Source of the DNA: Nocardioides deserti
GTDB lineage: Bacteria; Actinomycetota; Actinomycetes; Propionibacteriales; Nocardioidaceae
NCBI RefSeq assembly: GCF_014266025.1
Contig: NZ_JACMYC010000005.1
Coordinates: 124,001-188,000 of the forward strand
Length of the DNA: 64,000 nt
Reading direction: 5' to 3'
In this document: positions 26,006-34,859 of the stretch, piece by piece
How the letters are laid out: each line of letters begins with the position of its first letter
Numbering within the stretch: position 1 is the first letter of the stretch
The notes under the pieces: generated by a model
What the model saw: only the letters and a program-made list of their open reading frames with translations
Told to the model about the DNA's origin: nothing
Database searches by the model: none
Translations under genes and position numbers: made by a program

Positions 26006-26635
26006 TCAGCGGCCGCCGCGGAGCGTCCCGCCGAGCAGGCCGTCCAGGGTGTCGGTGAGGCCGTCGGTCGTGCCCTGGACGGTGCCGGTCACGGGCGCGA
26101 GCGCGCCGCCGGTCAGGCCGTCGACGGCACCGACGGCGCCGGTCACGACGGGGTCGACCAGCTGCGAGACCGGGCCGGGGCGGTCGCTGGGCGGCTCGTC
26201 GGGACCGGGCCCCCCGGTCTCGGGCTCGTCGGGGTCGGGGTCGCCGCCCGGGGTCGTCGGGCCGGGGCCGGCGCCGGGGTCGGAGGGGCCGTCGGGCGAC
26301 CCGCCCGGCGACCCGCCCGGCGACGTACCGCCCTGAGGCGCGGGAGCGACGCCGTCACCGGTGGACACGCCACCGAGGGGTGCGCCCACCGCAGGGGTGT
26401 CACCGCCGGCGCCGGCGGCCGGAGCGGCGGCCCGGACGAGCACCTGCGCCTCGGCGACCTGCTGGGCGAGCGGCGCGCTCGGCGGCTGGGCCACCGGCAG
26501 GCCGGGCAGGTCGGTGTCGGTGACGTAGAGCGTGGTGACGGTCATGAGCACGAACGCCGCCGCGCCGACGCCGAGGGCGCCGTACCCGATCCGCAGGTCA
26601 CGCTGCGGCTTGCTCATCGGTGCGCTGAAGCCCAC
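26006..26635 (-). CDS. Membrane-anchored Pro/Gly-rich protein of unknown function
   Basis: About 209 residues: a short basic start, one membrane helix (IGYGALGVGAAAFVLMTVTTLYV), then a long extracellular-looking stretch very rich in Pro, Gly, Asp and Ser, and a C-terminal run of DGLTG/TVQGTTDGLTD-like repeats. Low-complexity sequence prevents family assignment. The GTG at 26635 has a good ribosome site (GGGAGGG) five bases upstream; the ATG at 26617 is the alternative start. A cell-wall-spanning or surface role is only a guess. Confidence 0.65.
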   Translation of the reverse strand: MGFSAPMSKPQRDLRIGYGALGVGAAAFVLMTVTTLYVTDTDLPGLPVAQPPSAPLAQQVAEAQVLVRAAAPAAGAGGDTPAVGAPLGGVSTGDGVAPAPQGGTSPGGSPGGSPDGPSDPGAGPGPTTPGGDPDPDEPETGGPGPDEPPSDRPGPVSQLVDPVVTGAVGAVDGLTGGALAPVTGTVQGTTDGLTDTLDGLLGGTLRGGR

Positions 26636-26767
26636 CGGCCCTCCCTCGTGTCGTGCTGCCTGGCCCCCGTGCCCGAAGCCGACAACGACCGAGCCCGACC
26701 ACGGTAACGGCGCGGCCGGGAGCGGCGCAGCGGTATGGACCGGTTGGCGTGCGGCTACCCCACCGCC

Positions 26768-27196
26768 ATGACGACAGCACCCACCGACCCGTCCGACGCC
26801 GACCTGACCACCGTCCTGCGCAGCCACCCCGGCGAGCACGACGTCGACCTGCCCGCGCTGGCGACCGCCGTCGAGCTGCTCGGCGAGTGCGTGGCGACCT
26901 GCCGGGCCTGCGCCGACGCCTGCCTCGACGAGGAGATGGTCGCCGACCTGATCGCGTGCATCCGCAGCGACCTCACCTGCGCCGACGTGTGCGCGACGAC
27001 GGCGGCGGTGCTGGTACGCCGCCCGACCGACCCCGGCCTGGTGCGGTCGCTCGTCGAGGCGTGCATCGCCGCGTGCGGGGCCTGCGCGACCGAGTGCGAG
27101 CGGCACGCCGGCATGCACGAGCACTGCCGCGCCTGCGCCGAGGTGTGCCGCCGCTGCGAGCGCGCCTGCCGCGACCTGCTGGCCGCGCTCGGTTGA
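26768..27196 (+). CDS. Cysteine-rich four-helix-bundle copper-binding protein
   Basis: The 142-residue protein has 16 cysteines, all in CxxxC or CxxC-like spacing along predicted helices (ECVATCRACADAC, CIAACGACATEC, HCRACAEVCRRCERAC), with His and Met between them. This is the pattern of Csp-type copper storage proteins, whose four-helix bundles are filled with Cu(I)-thiolates. No signal peptide is seen, so it would be cytosolic. The ATG at 26768 starts the conserved polar N-terminus. Confidence 0.88.
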   Translation: MTTAPTDPSDADLTTVLRSHPGEHDVDLPALATAVELLGECVATCRACADACLDEEMVADLIACIRSDLTCADVCATTAAVLVRRPTDPGLVRSLVEACIAACGACATECERHAGMHEHCRACAEVCRRCERACRDLLAALG

Positions 27197-27209
27197 CCCG
27201 AACCCGTCG

Positions 27210-27231
27210 GCCGGTCCCCCGCGGGGCCGGC
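27210..27231. terminator. Bidirectional terminator hairpin
   Basis: GCCGG..CCCC pairs with GGGG..CCGGC around a GC-rich loop, with one G-T pair, in the 34-base gap between the convergent copper protein gene and the small membrane protein gene. It extends to the last base of the latter. Confidence 0.6.
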
Positions 27232-27620
27232 TAGGACTCGTCGACGAAGCGGACCGGGGCGGTGTCGGGGCGGTGCCCCTCCAGGTTCAGCGTGGCGTCC
27301 TCGCGGATGATCCGCCGCACGTCCTCGCGGTCCGGCCGCTCGTCGTCGGTGCGCGCGACGTCGACGACCTGCCGGCCGTCGACCTCGACGTCGGGGTCGA
27401 GCGCGGCGTCGTACCCGTGCCGCGTGAGCGCCGCGACGACCGTGGCGGGGTCCTGCCCGAGCGGCACGGCGTACCGCAGGCGCGTCGACGGCATCTCCTC
27501 CGACACGCGCGTCCCGCCGGCGCGACGGCCGCCGAGCGCGACCAGGCCGCTGGTGCTGAGGAAGTAGAGCACCACGATGCCGACGGCCAGGATGATCAGG
27601 AAGGGGATCGCGGCACCCAT
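27231..27620 (-). CDS. Single-pass membrane protein of unknown function
   Basis: The 129-residue protein has one N-terminal membrane helix (IPFLIILAVGIVVLYFL) and a soluble domain of about 90 residues with RLRYAVPLGQDPATVVAALTRHGYDA and RREDVRRIIREDA-like helices, giving an alternating beta-alpha pattern. I do not recognise a family with certainty. The ATG at 27620 has GGAGG upstream. It lies downstream of the SDR gene on the same strand, 61 bases away. Confidence 0.75.
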   Translation of the reverse strand: MGAAIPFLIILAVGIVVLYFLSTSGLVALGGRRAGGTRVSEEMPSTRLRYAVPLGQDPATVVAALTRHGYDAALDPDVEVDGRQVVDVARTDDERPDREDVRRIIREDATLNLEGHRPDTAPVRFVDES

Positions 27621-27681
27621 GAGGGACCTCCGGAGTTCCGGGACGTGAGGGACACGGTCCGGTCCCCGGAGGTCGCCGGGG

Positions 27682-28521
27682 CTAGACCTGCGGGCCCGCG
27701 GCGCGGCGGGCGCGTTCCTCGTAGGCGGCACGCGCCGCCGGGTCGGCCTGGGCCAGCACGGAGTCGGCCTGGGTCAGCCTGGCCATGGCGTCCTGCACCT
27801 TGCGCGGCAGCAGCGAGGTCACCTTCACCAGGCCCTGCGACCAGCGCGGCACCCACATCTCGGCCTTGGGCGAGCGGACCGCCTGCTCGATGACCTTCGC
27901 GACGTCGTCCGCGGTGACCGGCTTGACGCCCTTCGCGGCCGGCACACCGGCGGCGAGCTCGGTCTGCACGACGGTCGGCAGCACGACGGTCACGTCGATG
28001 CCGTGCGGGCGCAGCTCGGAGCGGACGGCCTCGCTGAAGCCGACGGCGGCGAACTTCGAGGCGGAGTACGTCGCCCCGTCGGCCACCGCGAGCCGGCCCA
28101 CCGCGGACGCGACGTTGACGATGTGGCCACGGCCGCGGTCGACCATCCCGGGGGCGACGGCCTTGGTGCCGAAGATGACCCCGTGCAGGTTGACGTCGAC
28201 GATCGCCTTCGCGACGCCGTCGGGCTCCTTCAGCACCGAGCCCAGCGGCATGATGCCGGCGTTGTTGACCAGCACGTCGAACGGGCCGAGCACGGAGACT
28301 TCGTCGAGGAACGTGCGCCAGGACTCGGGGTCGGTGACGTCGAGCGACGCGGCCTTCACGCGGTCGCCGTACGGGGCGGCGACCAGCTCGGCGAGGTCGA
28401 CGTCACGGTCGCCGATGGCGACCTTGGCGCCCTGGCGGGCGAAGCGCTCGACCGTCGCCTTGCCGATGCCGCGGGCACCGCCGGTGACGATGACGGACAG
28501 GCCGGAGATCTCACGGGGCAT
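27682..28521 (-). CDS. SDR family oxidoreductase with C-terminal extension
   Basis: The 279-residue SDR has the cofactor motif TGGARGIGKATVERFARQGA, NNAG at about residue 87, the serine in NVASAVGR and the YSASK active site. A C-terminal extension (VTSLLPRKVQDAMARLTQAD) follows, as in several mycobacterial membrane-associated SDRs. Two operator-like palindromes lie directly upstream. They match the one beside the TetR gene at 36358, so it is probably controlled by that regulator. Confidence 0.9.
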   Translation of the reverse strand: MPREISGLSVIVTGGARGIGKATVERFARQGAKVAIGDRDVDLAELVAAPYGDRVKAASLDVTDPESWRTFLDEVSVLGPFDVLVNNAGIMPLGSVLKEPDGVAKAIVDVNLHGVIFGTKAVAPGMVDRGRGHIVNVASAVGRLAVADGATYSASKFAAVGFSEAVRSELRPHGIDVTVVLPTVVQTELAAGVPAAKGVKPVTADDVAKVIEQAVRSPKAEMWVPRWSQGLVKVTSLLPRKVQDAMARLTQADSVLAQADPAARAAYEERARRAAGPQV

Positions 28522-28541
28522 GGCGATGGTTCCTTCCGATT

Positions 28542-28587
28542 CTGACAGGGCTTCCTGTCAGTCTGGACAGTGACAGCGGTTCTGTCA
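28542..28587. promoter_or_regulatory. Two operator-like palindromes upstream of the SDR gene
   Basis: CTGACAGG-GCTT-CCTGTCAG (28542-28561) and TGACAG-CGGTT-CTGTCA (28571-28587) lie 21-66 bases before the SDR start. The first shares GACAGG-N4-CCTGTC with the palindrome upstream of the TetR gene at 36358. They are typical in size for TetR-family operators. Confidence 0.7.
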
Positions 28588-28609
28588 ACGACTCCCGGCG
28601 GGCGGGCGG

Positions 28610-30169
28610 TCAGCCGCGGACCAGGGAACGGACGGCCTTGCGGTCGGTCTTGCCCACGCTGGTGAGCGGGACGGCGTCGACCACGAGCACCTCGCGGGGA
28701 TACTTGTACGCCGCGAGCCGGCCCCTGGCGTACGTCACCAGGTCCTCGCCGGTCAGGGTCGAACCGGGCTGGACCGACACCACCGCGACGACCTCCTCGC
28801 CGCTGGCCGGGTCCGGGCGGCCCACGCAGGCCGCCGAGGTGACCTCGGGATGGGTGAGCAGGGCGTCCTCGACGTCGCGCGGGAAGACGTTGAACCCGCC
28901 GCGGATGATGAGGTCCTTGACCCGGTCGACGACGTAGAGGAATCCGTCTCCGTCGAGGTGGCCGATGTCGCCGGTGTGCAGCCAGCCGTCGACGACGGTC
29001 TGCGCGGTGAGCTCGGGCTCGTTCCAGTAGCCGAGCATCACGCCGGGGCCGCGGACGCAGATCTCGCCGTCCTCGCCGGCGGGCACCGGCTGCCCGGCGG
29101 GATCGAGGATCGCCACCTCGGCGTGCGGCAGCGGCTTGCCGACGCTGCCGGCGCGCCGCTCGTGCATGGTCGAGGCGGAGACGACCGCGCTGGCCTCGGT
29201 GCAGCCGTAGCCCTCGAGCACCACGACGCCGAGCCGGCCCTCCACCTCCTGGCGCAGCGACTCGGGGAGCGGGGCGCCGCCGGAGCCGAAGGACTGCAGC
29301 GAGGACAGGTCGTGGTCGTCGAGCGGCTCGGCCAGCAGCATCGTCAGCATCGACGGCACCACCGGGCTCGACTCGAGGCGGTGCTCCTGCACCAGCTCCA
29401 GCCAGCCCTTCGCGTCGAACCACCGCTGCAGGACGGACACGCCCCGACGCTCGCTGTGCATCCCGCCGACCACGACGATCAGCCCGTAGGCGTGCGAGAG
29501 CGGCAGCGGGAGCAGCGAGCGGGTGGAGTCCATCGTGCGGGCCACCGCGTCGATGCCGGCCCCGCTCTCCCACAGGCCACGGTGGCTGAGCATGACGCCC
29601 TTGGCGCGACCGGTCGTGCCGCCGGTGTAGAGCAGCGCGGCGAGGTCGTCGTCGCCCCGCGGCTCGATCGGCAGCGGGTCGGCGGCCTCGAGCTCGGCGT
29701 ACGGGCGGGTGCCCGGCGTCGCCTCGGCCTCCTCCCCCACCACGAGCACCTCGAGGTCGAGACCCTCGGCGGCCGACTGGAGCAGCGGCAGCAACTCCGG
29801 GGTGACCACCACGGCGCGGGCGCCGGAGTCGGTGAGGATGTGCCGCAGCTCCGGCGGGGTCTGCAGGAACAGCACCGGCGTCACGACCGCGCCGGCCCGC
29901 CAGACGGCGCGGTAGGTGATGAAGACCTCCGGAGTGTTCATCATCAGCACGACGACGCGGTCGCCGACCTCGATGCCGATGCCCCGCAGGCCGCCGGCCA
30001 CCCGGGCGGCGCGCTCGTGGATGCTGGCCGAGGTGTGCCACTGCCCCTCGAAGAACAGCGCCTCGTAGTCGCCGTGCCGCTCGAAGGAGCGCTCGGCCAG
30101 CACGGCGAGGTTGTGCTCGCCGGGCCGGGCGGCAGCCGTGGAGCCCTGCTCCACCGTCCGCGCGCTCAT
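28610..30169 (-). CDS. AMP-dependent acyl-CoA ligase (FadD-like)
   Basis: The 519-residue enzyme activates a carboxylic acid as acyl-AMP, then acyl-CoA. Motifs include the P-loop LLYTGGTTGRAKGVMLSH, the SHAYGL segment, GYGCTEASAV, the hinge segment GWLHTGDIGHLDGDGFLYVV with DRVKDLIIRGG, and the catalytic lysine region SVGKTDRKA. It is in one run with the two acyl-CoA dehydrogenases, overlapping the first by 4 bases, which points to beta-oxidation of an unusual acid. Confidence 0.93.
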   Translation of the reverse strand: MSARTVEQGSTAAARPGEHNLAVLAERSFERHGDYEALFFEGQWHTSASIHERAARVAGGLRGIGIEVGDRVVVLMMNTPEVFITYRAVWRAGAVVTPVLFLQTPPELRHILTDSGARAVVVTPELLPLLQSAAEGLDLEVLVVGEEAEATPGTRPYAELEAADPLPIEPRGDDDLAALLYTGGTTGRAKGVMLSHRGLWESGAGIDAVARTMDSTRSLLPLPLSHAYGLIVVVGGMHSERRGVSVLQRWFDAKGWLELVQEHRLESSPVVPSMLTMLLAEPLDDHDLSSLQSFGSGGAPLPESLRQEVEGRLGVVVLEGYGCTEASAVVSASTMHERRAGSVGKPLPHAEVAILDPAGQPVPAGEDGEICVRGPGVMLGYWNEPELTAQTVVDGWLHTGDIGHLDGDGFLYVVDRVKDLIIRGGFNVFPRDVEDALLTHPEVTSAACVGRPDPASGEEVVAVVSVQPGSTLTGEDLVTYARGRLAAYKYPREVLVVDAVPLTSVGKTDRKAVRSLVRG

Positions 30170-31215
30170 CGGGCGGCCACCGCGGCCTCGGCCTGCGCGC
30201 CGGCGTCGGCAGAGGGCCCGTCGTGCGCCAGCGCCTGCGCGATCGCGAGCCGCGCCACCTCGTCGTACGCCGCCACGTCGTCGCCGAGCAGGAAGCGGTC
30301 GACCTTGGCGCGCCGCCAGTACAGGTGCGCGTCGTGCTCCCAGGTGAACCCGATCCCGCCGTGGACCTGGATGAGCGTCTCCGCGGCGGTGGTGAGCGTC
30401 GTGGCGGCGGCGGCCTTCGCGGCGGCCGCGGCCATGGGGAGCTCGTCGACGGCCTGGTCGGCGGCCCACGCGGCCCACCACACGAGCGAGCGCAGCTGCT
30501 CGACCTGCACGTAGGCGTCGACGAGCGCGTGCTTGACGGCCTGGTAGGAGCCGATCGCCCGGCCGAACGCCTGGCGCTCCTGGGCGTAGGCGACGCCGAT
30601 CTCGAGGGCGCGCCCGGCCGCCCCGAGGTCCTCGGCGGCCAGGACGACCCGGCCGACCCGCTCGGCGTGCTCCCAGCGCAGCCGTGCGTCCGTGGCGAGC
30701 ACCTCGACGTCGCCGAGCACGACCTGGCCCAGCCCGCGGGTGGGGTCGATCGGCGCGCGCACGTCGACGGCGCCCGGGCCGCAGACCAGGTCGTCGCCGC
30801 GCAGCGCGAGGAAGGTGTCGGCGGAGGCGGCGTCGAGGACCGGACCGGTGCCGTCGACGACGGCCACCCGGAGGCTGCCGTCGACGAGGCGGGCGAGCCG
30901 CTCGTCGTCGCCGGCGAGGAGGACCGCGGCGCGGGCGAAGGTGATGAGGGACGGCCCGGCGAGCACCCGGCCGGCCTGCTCGGCGACCACGGCCAGGTCG
31001 AGGAGCGAGCCGCCCCCGCCGCCGGCGGACTCGGGCACCGTGATGGTGGCGAAGCCGCTGGCGACCAGGGCGTCGCGGCCCGGGGCGAGCTCGGCCGCGG
31101 CCGGGTCGTCGGCGTCCAGGGCCGCGCGGGCGACGGCCGGCGAGGCCGAGGAGGCCAGGAAGTCACGAGCGGAGGCGGCGAGGTCGCGCTGCTCGTCGTC
31201 GAGGTCGAAGTTCAT
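30166..31215 (-). CDS. Acyl-CoA dehydrogenase, short subunit
   Basis: The 349-residue flavoprotein has an acyl-CoA dehydrogenase fold: an N-terminal helix domain from MNFDLDDEQRDLAASARDFL, a middle strand domain, and the C-terminal AFGRAIGSYQAVKHALVDAYV and HGGIGFTWEHDAHLYWRRAK. The catalytic-base region is less conserved than in its neighbour. In actinobacteria adjacent pairs like this often form alpha2beta2 enzymes for bulky (sterol-type) acyl-CoA, so a heteromer with the next protein is likely. Confidence 0.92.
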   Translation of the reverse strand: MNFDLDDEQRDLAASARDFLASSASPAVARAALDADDPAAAELAPGRDALVASGFATITVPESAGGGGGSLLDLAVVAEQAGRVLAGPSLITFARAAVLLAGDDERLARLVDGSLRVAVVDGTGPVLDAASADTFLALRGDDLVCGPGAVDVRAPIDPTRGLGQVVLGDVEVLATDARLRWEHAERVGRVVLAAEDLGAAGRALEIGVAYAQERQAFGRAIGSYQAVKHALVDAYVQVEQLRSLVWWAAWAADQAVDELPMAAAAAKAAAATTLTTAAETLIQVHGGIGFTWEHDAHLYWRRAKVDRFLLGDDVAAYDEVARLAIAQALAHDGPSADAGAQAEAAVAAR

Positions 31216-31230
31216 GTCGTTCTCCTGGTC

Positions 31231-32454
31231 TCAGGCGCCCGCGGCGGCGAGGCTCTCGCGGAAGGTGACGCCCTTGTCGGCGCGGGGCTCCGGCGGCAGG
31301 CCCAGGACCCGCTCGCCGATGACGTTGCGGAGCACCTGGTCGGTGCCGCCCGCGATGGCCATGCCCGGGAGCACGGCCTGGAGGTCCTGCCAGGTGCTCG
31401 AGCCGTCCGGCCCGACGGCGTACGCCGCGGAGTCACCGAGGACGCGCACGGCGAGGTCGGCGAGGTCCCTGGCCGACTTGGTGCCGGCGAGCTTGCCGGC
31501 CGAGGCCTCCGGGCCGGGCAGGTCGCCGCGGCTGATCGCGGAGAGCTGGCGGTAACCGGTGTAGCGGGTGCCGAGGCTGTCGACGTACGCCCGGCCGAGG
31601 TCCTGGCGCACCAGCGCCTGCCGGTCCGCGGGGAGGTCGCCGACGTGGCGGGCGACGTGCTCGGCGATCGCGGCGGAGCCGACCCCGATCTCGGTGCCGC
31701 CACCACCGAGCGAGAGCCGCTCGCTCATCAAGGTGGTCAGCGCGACCCGCCAGCCGTCGCCGACGTCGCCCAGCCGCTCCTCGTCGGGGACGACCACGTC
31801 GTCGAAGAAGACCTCGTTGAAGTCCGCCGCCCCGCCGCTCATCTGCCGCAGCGGCCGGACCGTCACACCCGGCGCCTTCATGTCGACGACGAACATCGTC
31901 AGGCCGCGGTGCTTGGCGACGTCGGGGTCGGTGCGCGTGAGCACGATGCCGTGGTCGGCGAGGTGGGCCAGGGTCGTCCACACCTTCTGTCCGCTGATCC
32001 GCCAGCTGCCGTCCTCGGTGCGCACCGCCTTGGTCCGCAGCGCGGCGAGGTCGCTGCCGGACGCCGGCTCGCTGAACAGCTGGCACCACACGTCGTCGGC
32101 GCGCAGCAGGCGCTGGAGGTAGCGCTGGCGCTGCTCGGGGCTGCCGTGGTGGATCACCGTCGGGCCGCACATGCCGATGCCGATCAGGTTGATCAGCCCG
32201 GGCACCTCGGCGCGGGCCAGCTCCTGGTCGACGATGGCCTGCTGCATCGGCGTGCCGCCCTGGCCGCCCGCCTCGACCGGCCAGGTCACCCCGACCAGCC
32301 CGCCGTCGTACAGCAGCGCCTGGCGGGCGCGCGCGACCCGGTCGTCGAAGCGCTGCTCGTCACCGCGACGGCCGAGCTCGTCGCGGTGCTCCTCGATGAA
32401 GGCGCGCACCTTCGCGCGCCAGGCCGCCTCGTCCGGGGTGTCGTCGAAGTCCAC
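31231..32454 (-). CDS. Acyl-CoA dehydrogenase, long subunit
   Basis: The 407-residue protein has the acyl-CoA dehydrogenase signature CQLFSEPASGSDLAALRTKA, the WTTLAHLADHGIVL strand region and the C-terminal GMAIAGGTDQVLRNVIGERV. It introduces a double bond next to the thioester and passes electrons to ETF. It is first in the unit fadE-fadE-fadD. A perfect 26-base inverted repeat lies 73 bases upstream of its start and probably controls the unit. Confidence 0.93.
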   Translation of the reverse strand: MDFDDTPDEAAWRAKVRAFIEEHRDELGRRGDEQRFDDRVARARQALLYDGGLVGVTWPVEAGGQGGTPMQQAIVDQELARAEVPGLINLIGIGMCGPTVIHHGSPEQRQRYLQRLLRADDVWCQLFSEPASGSDLAALRTKAVRTEDGSWRISGQKVWTTLAHLADHGIVLTRTDPDVAKHRGLTMFVVDMKAPGVTVRPLRQMSGGAADFNEVFFDDVVVPDEERLGDVGDGWRVALTTLMSERLSLGGGGTEIGVGSAAIAEHVARHVGDLPADRQALVRQDLGRAYVDSLGTRYTGYRQLSAISRGDLPGPEASAGKLAGTKSARDLADLAVRVLGDSAAYAVGPDGSSTWQDLQAVLPGMAIAGGTDQVLRNVIGERVLGLPPEPRADKGVTFRESLAAAGA

Positions 32455-32526
32455 GACGCAGGTCCTCTCGGTTCGCGTGCGACGCGACGGGTGTGAGCCA
32501 CGCCACGTCAGGTGAACCGGACTGTA

Positions 32527-32552
32527 ACTTACCTGCGCGTCTGCAGGTAAGT
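32527..32552. promoter_or_regulatory. Perfect inverted repeat, likely TetR operator
   Basis: ACTTACCTGC (32527-32536) and GCAGGTAAGT (32543-32552) flank six bases, in the gap between the TetR gene at 32610 and the acyl-CoA dehydrogenase operon. The neighbouring TetR protein is the obvious candidate to bind it. Confidence 0.75.
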
Positions 32553-32609
32553 GCTCTCGCGCGCTTTCCTCCGCGCGTTATCCGCGCTTCCTCAGCGCCG
32601 TCGGAGCGG

Positions 32610-33218
32610 TCAGCCGAGGCCGGCGAGCAGCTGGTCGCGCGCCGGCGGCCAGCTGCGCTGGACCTGCGGCTCGCTCGCCACCGCCCGCAGCATCCGCAGG
32701 CCGCGGATCGTCGCGATCGCGGTGACCATCAGCGGCTTGAAGTCCTCGCGCCCGACCAGCTCGGGAGCGACCCGGGCGGCCGCGGTCGCCAGCGTCCGCT
32801 GGACGGCGCCGTCGAACTCCACCAGGTGCCGGTGGAGGTCCTCGTCGGTGCGGGCGGCGACGAACAGCTCCAGCTGCGCGGACGACACCGGCCCGCCGAA
32901 GATCTCCCACAGGCGGTCCAGCAGCACGGCGTACTGCCCCGCCGGGCCGTCGGCCACGTCCAGCGGACGGCTCACCAGGTCGTCGACCAGCCGGTCCGTG
33001 AGGTGCGCCAGCGCCTGGACGACGAGGTCGGCCTTGGTCGCGAAGTAGTGCGCCTGGGCGCCCCGCGTCACCCCCGCCCGCTCGCAGACGGTCGTCGCGG
33101 TCAGCCGGGCGTACCCCCTGTCGACCAGCACCTCGATCGTCGCGTCCAGCAGGGCGCCCCGGGTGCTCGCGCGTCGCTCGGCCTGGGTACGCCGCGCCGG
33201 GCGCGAGGAGGTGGGCAC
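32610..33218 (-). CDS. TetR family transcriptional regulator
   Basis: The 202-residue regulator has its helix-turn-helix at about residues 30-60 (ATTVCERAGVTRGAQAHYFA, then TKADLVVQA) and an all-helical ligand domain after it. The basic start PTSSRPARRTQAERRAST fits the family. The GTG at 33218 is the only suitable start. Likely targets are the acyl-CoA dehydrogenase operon just downstream, through the 26-base operator, with an acyl-CoA or acid as ligand. Confidence 0.9.
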   Translation of the reverse strand: MPTSSRPARRTQAERRASTRGALLDATIEVLVDRGYARLTATTVCERAGVTRGAQAHYFATKADLVVQALAHLTDRLVDDLVSRPLDVADGPAGQYAVLLDRLWEIFGGPVSSAQLELFVAARTDEDLHRHLVEFDGAVQRTLATAAARVAPELVGREDFKPLMVTAIATIRGLRMLRAVASEPQVQRSWPPARDQLLAGLG

Positions 33219-33258
33219 GCGCGGCAACCTACCCCGCAGGGCCGGGGTGGGAGCGGGC

Positions 33259-34859
33259 TCAGCGGGAGCCGAGCTTGCGGAGCACCTTGAGCTGGGCGTT
33301 GCCGAGCTTGACGAACGTCTCCAGCGCCATGCCCGGGGGCGGGCCGACGGGGCCCATCCGGGACAGGGCGATGGTCTGGGTCTCGGTGAACCGCTGGATG
33401 CCCTGGGCGCCGTGGCGGCGACCGAGGCCGCTGTCGCCCATGCCACCCATGCCGGCCTCGACCGAGCCGGCGGCGAGCGCGGCGCCGTCGTTGATGTTGA
33501 CCGAGCCGGCGCGGATCCGTCGGGCGAGGCCTGGGCGGTGCGGGTGTCGCGGCTGAAGATGCTGGCCGAGAGGCCGTAGGAGCCCTGGTTCGCGAGCGCG
33601 ACCGCCTCGTCGTCGCTGGCCACGCGGTGCAGCGCGACGACGGGGCCGAAGGTCTCGCCGAGGCAGAGGTCCATGTCGTCGGTGACACCCTCGAGCACGG
33701 TCGGCTCGTAGACGTACGGACCGAGGTCGGGGCGGGCCCGGCCGCCACAGAGGACGGTCGCGCCCTTCGCGACGGCGTCCTCGACGTGGGCGGCCACCTT
33801 CGCGAGCTGCGCCGCGCTGGCCAGCGAGCCGACCTGGATCGAGAAGTCGAAGGACTGCCCGACCGCCAGGGCGCGGGTGGCGGCGACGAGCTTGTCGCGG
33901 AACGCGGCGTACACGCTCTCGTGCACGATGACGCGCTCGATGTGGATGCACATCTGGCCGGTGTTGGTGAAGACCGCGTCGACGGTGCCGGCGGCGGCTT
34001 TGTCGAGGTCGGCGTCGGCGCGGACGAGGAGCGGGTTCTTGCCGCCGAGCTCGAGGGAGGCGCCGACGAGGCGGCGGGCGGCGGCCTCGCTGACGATCCG
34101 GCCGGTGGCGGTGGAGCCGGTGAAGCAGACGTAGTCGGCGGACCCGACCAGCGCGGTGCCGACCTCGGCGCCGGGTCCGGCGACGACGTCCCACACGTGC
34201 GCCGGCAGGCCGGCCTCGCCCATGAGCGCGCGGGTCCACAGCATCGTCAGCGGGGTCTGCGGGTCGGCCTTGCTGACGACCGCGCAGCCGGCGAGCAGGG
34301 CGGGGACGGCGTCGCCGACACCGAGGTAGAGCGGGTAGTTCCACGGCGAGACGATGCCGACGACGCCGCGCGGCACGCGGGCCTCGCGCACCTTGGTCAG
34401 CAGGGGCATCGCGCCGCGGACCGGCCGGTCGGCGAGGTACGCCGCGGCGCGGCGCGCGTAGTGCCGGGTCAGGTTGGCGACCTGGAGGATCTCCATCCAG
34501 GCGTGGTAGCGGGCCTTGCCCATCTCCCACTGGATGAGGTCGATGACCTCGTCCTGCCGCTCGAGCAGCAGGTCGTGGAAGCGGAGCAGCACCTCGGCCC
34601 GCGTGGCGACGGTCAGCCCGCCCCACGAGGACTGCGCGGAGCGGGCGCGGACGACGGTCGCCGCGACGTCGTCGGCGGAGCAGCTCGGCACCGGCGCGGT
34701 CGGCCGTGCGTCGTACGGCGCGGTCGCGGTCAGCGGCTCCTCGCCGCCGGTGACCGGCGCGGAGACCCAGCGGTTCCAGGACGCGAGCTTGGCGTCGGTG
34801 ACCCAGGCGGGCCGGGCCGAGGTCGCGGCGGCGGCGCCGGGCTCGAGAGTGGCGGTCAA
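33259..34859 (-). pseudogene. Aldehyde dehydrogenase gene with a one-base frameshift near 33528
   Basis: The frame encodes a complete aldehyde dehydrogenase: VSPWNYPLYLGVGDAVPALL, FTGSTATGR, LELGGKNPLL, catalytic Cys in NTGQMCIHIERV and GETFGPVVAL. Near 33526-33532 it breaks: the expected QALARRIRAGSVNIND is split, and the last 90 residues (through SGLGRRHGAQG to VLRKLGSR) are in another frame. Adding one base restores 533 residues. The total length, 1601 bases, is one short of a multiple of three. Translation starts at a TTG overlapping the P450 stop, behind GGAGG. It is either a recent pseudogene or a sequencing error. Confidence 0.85.
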
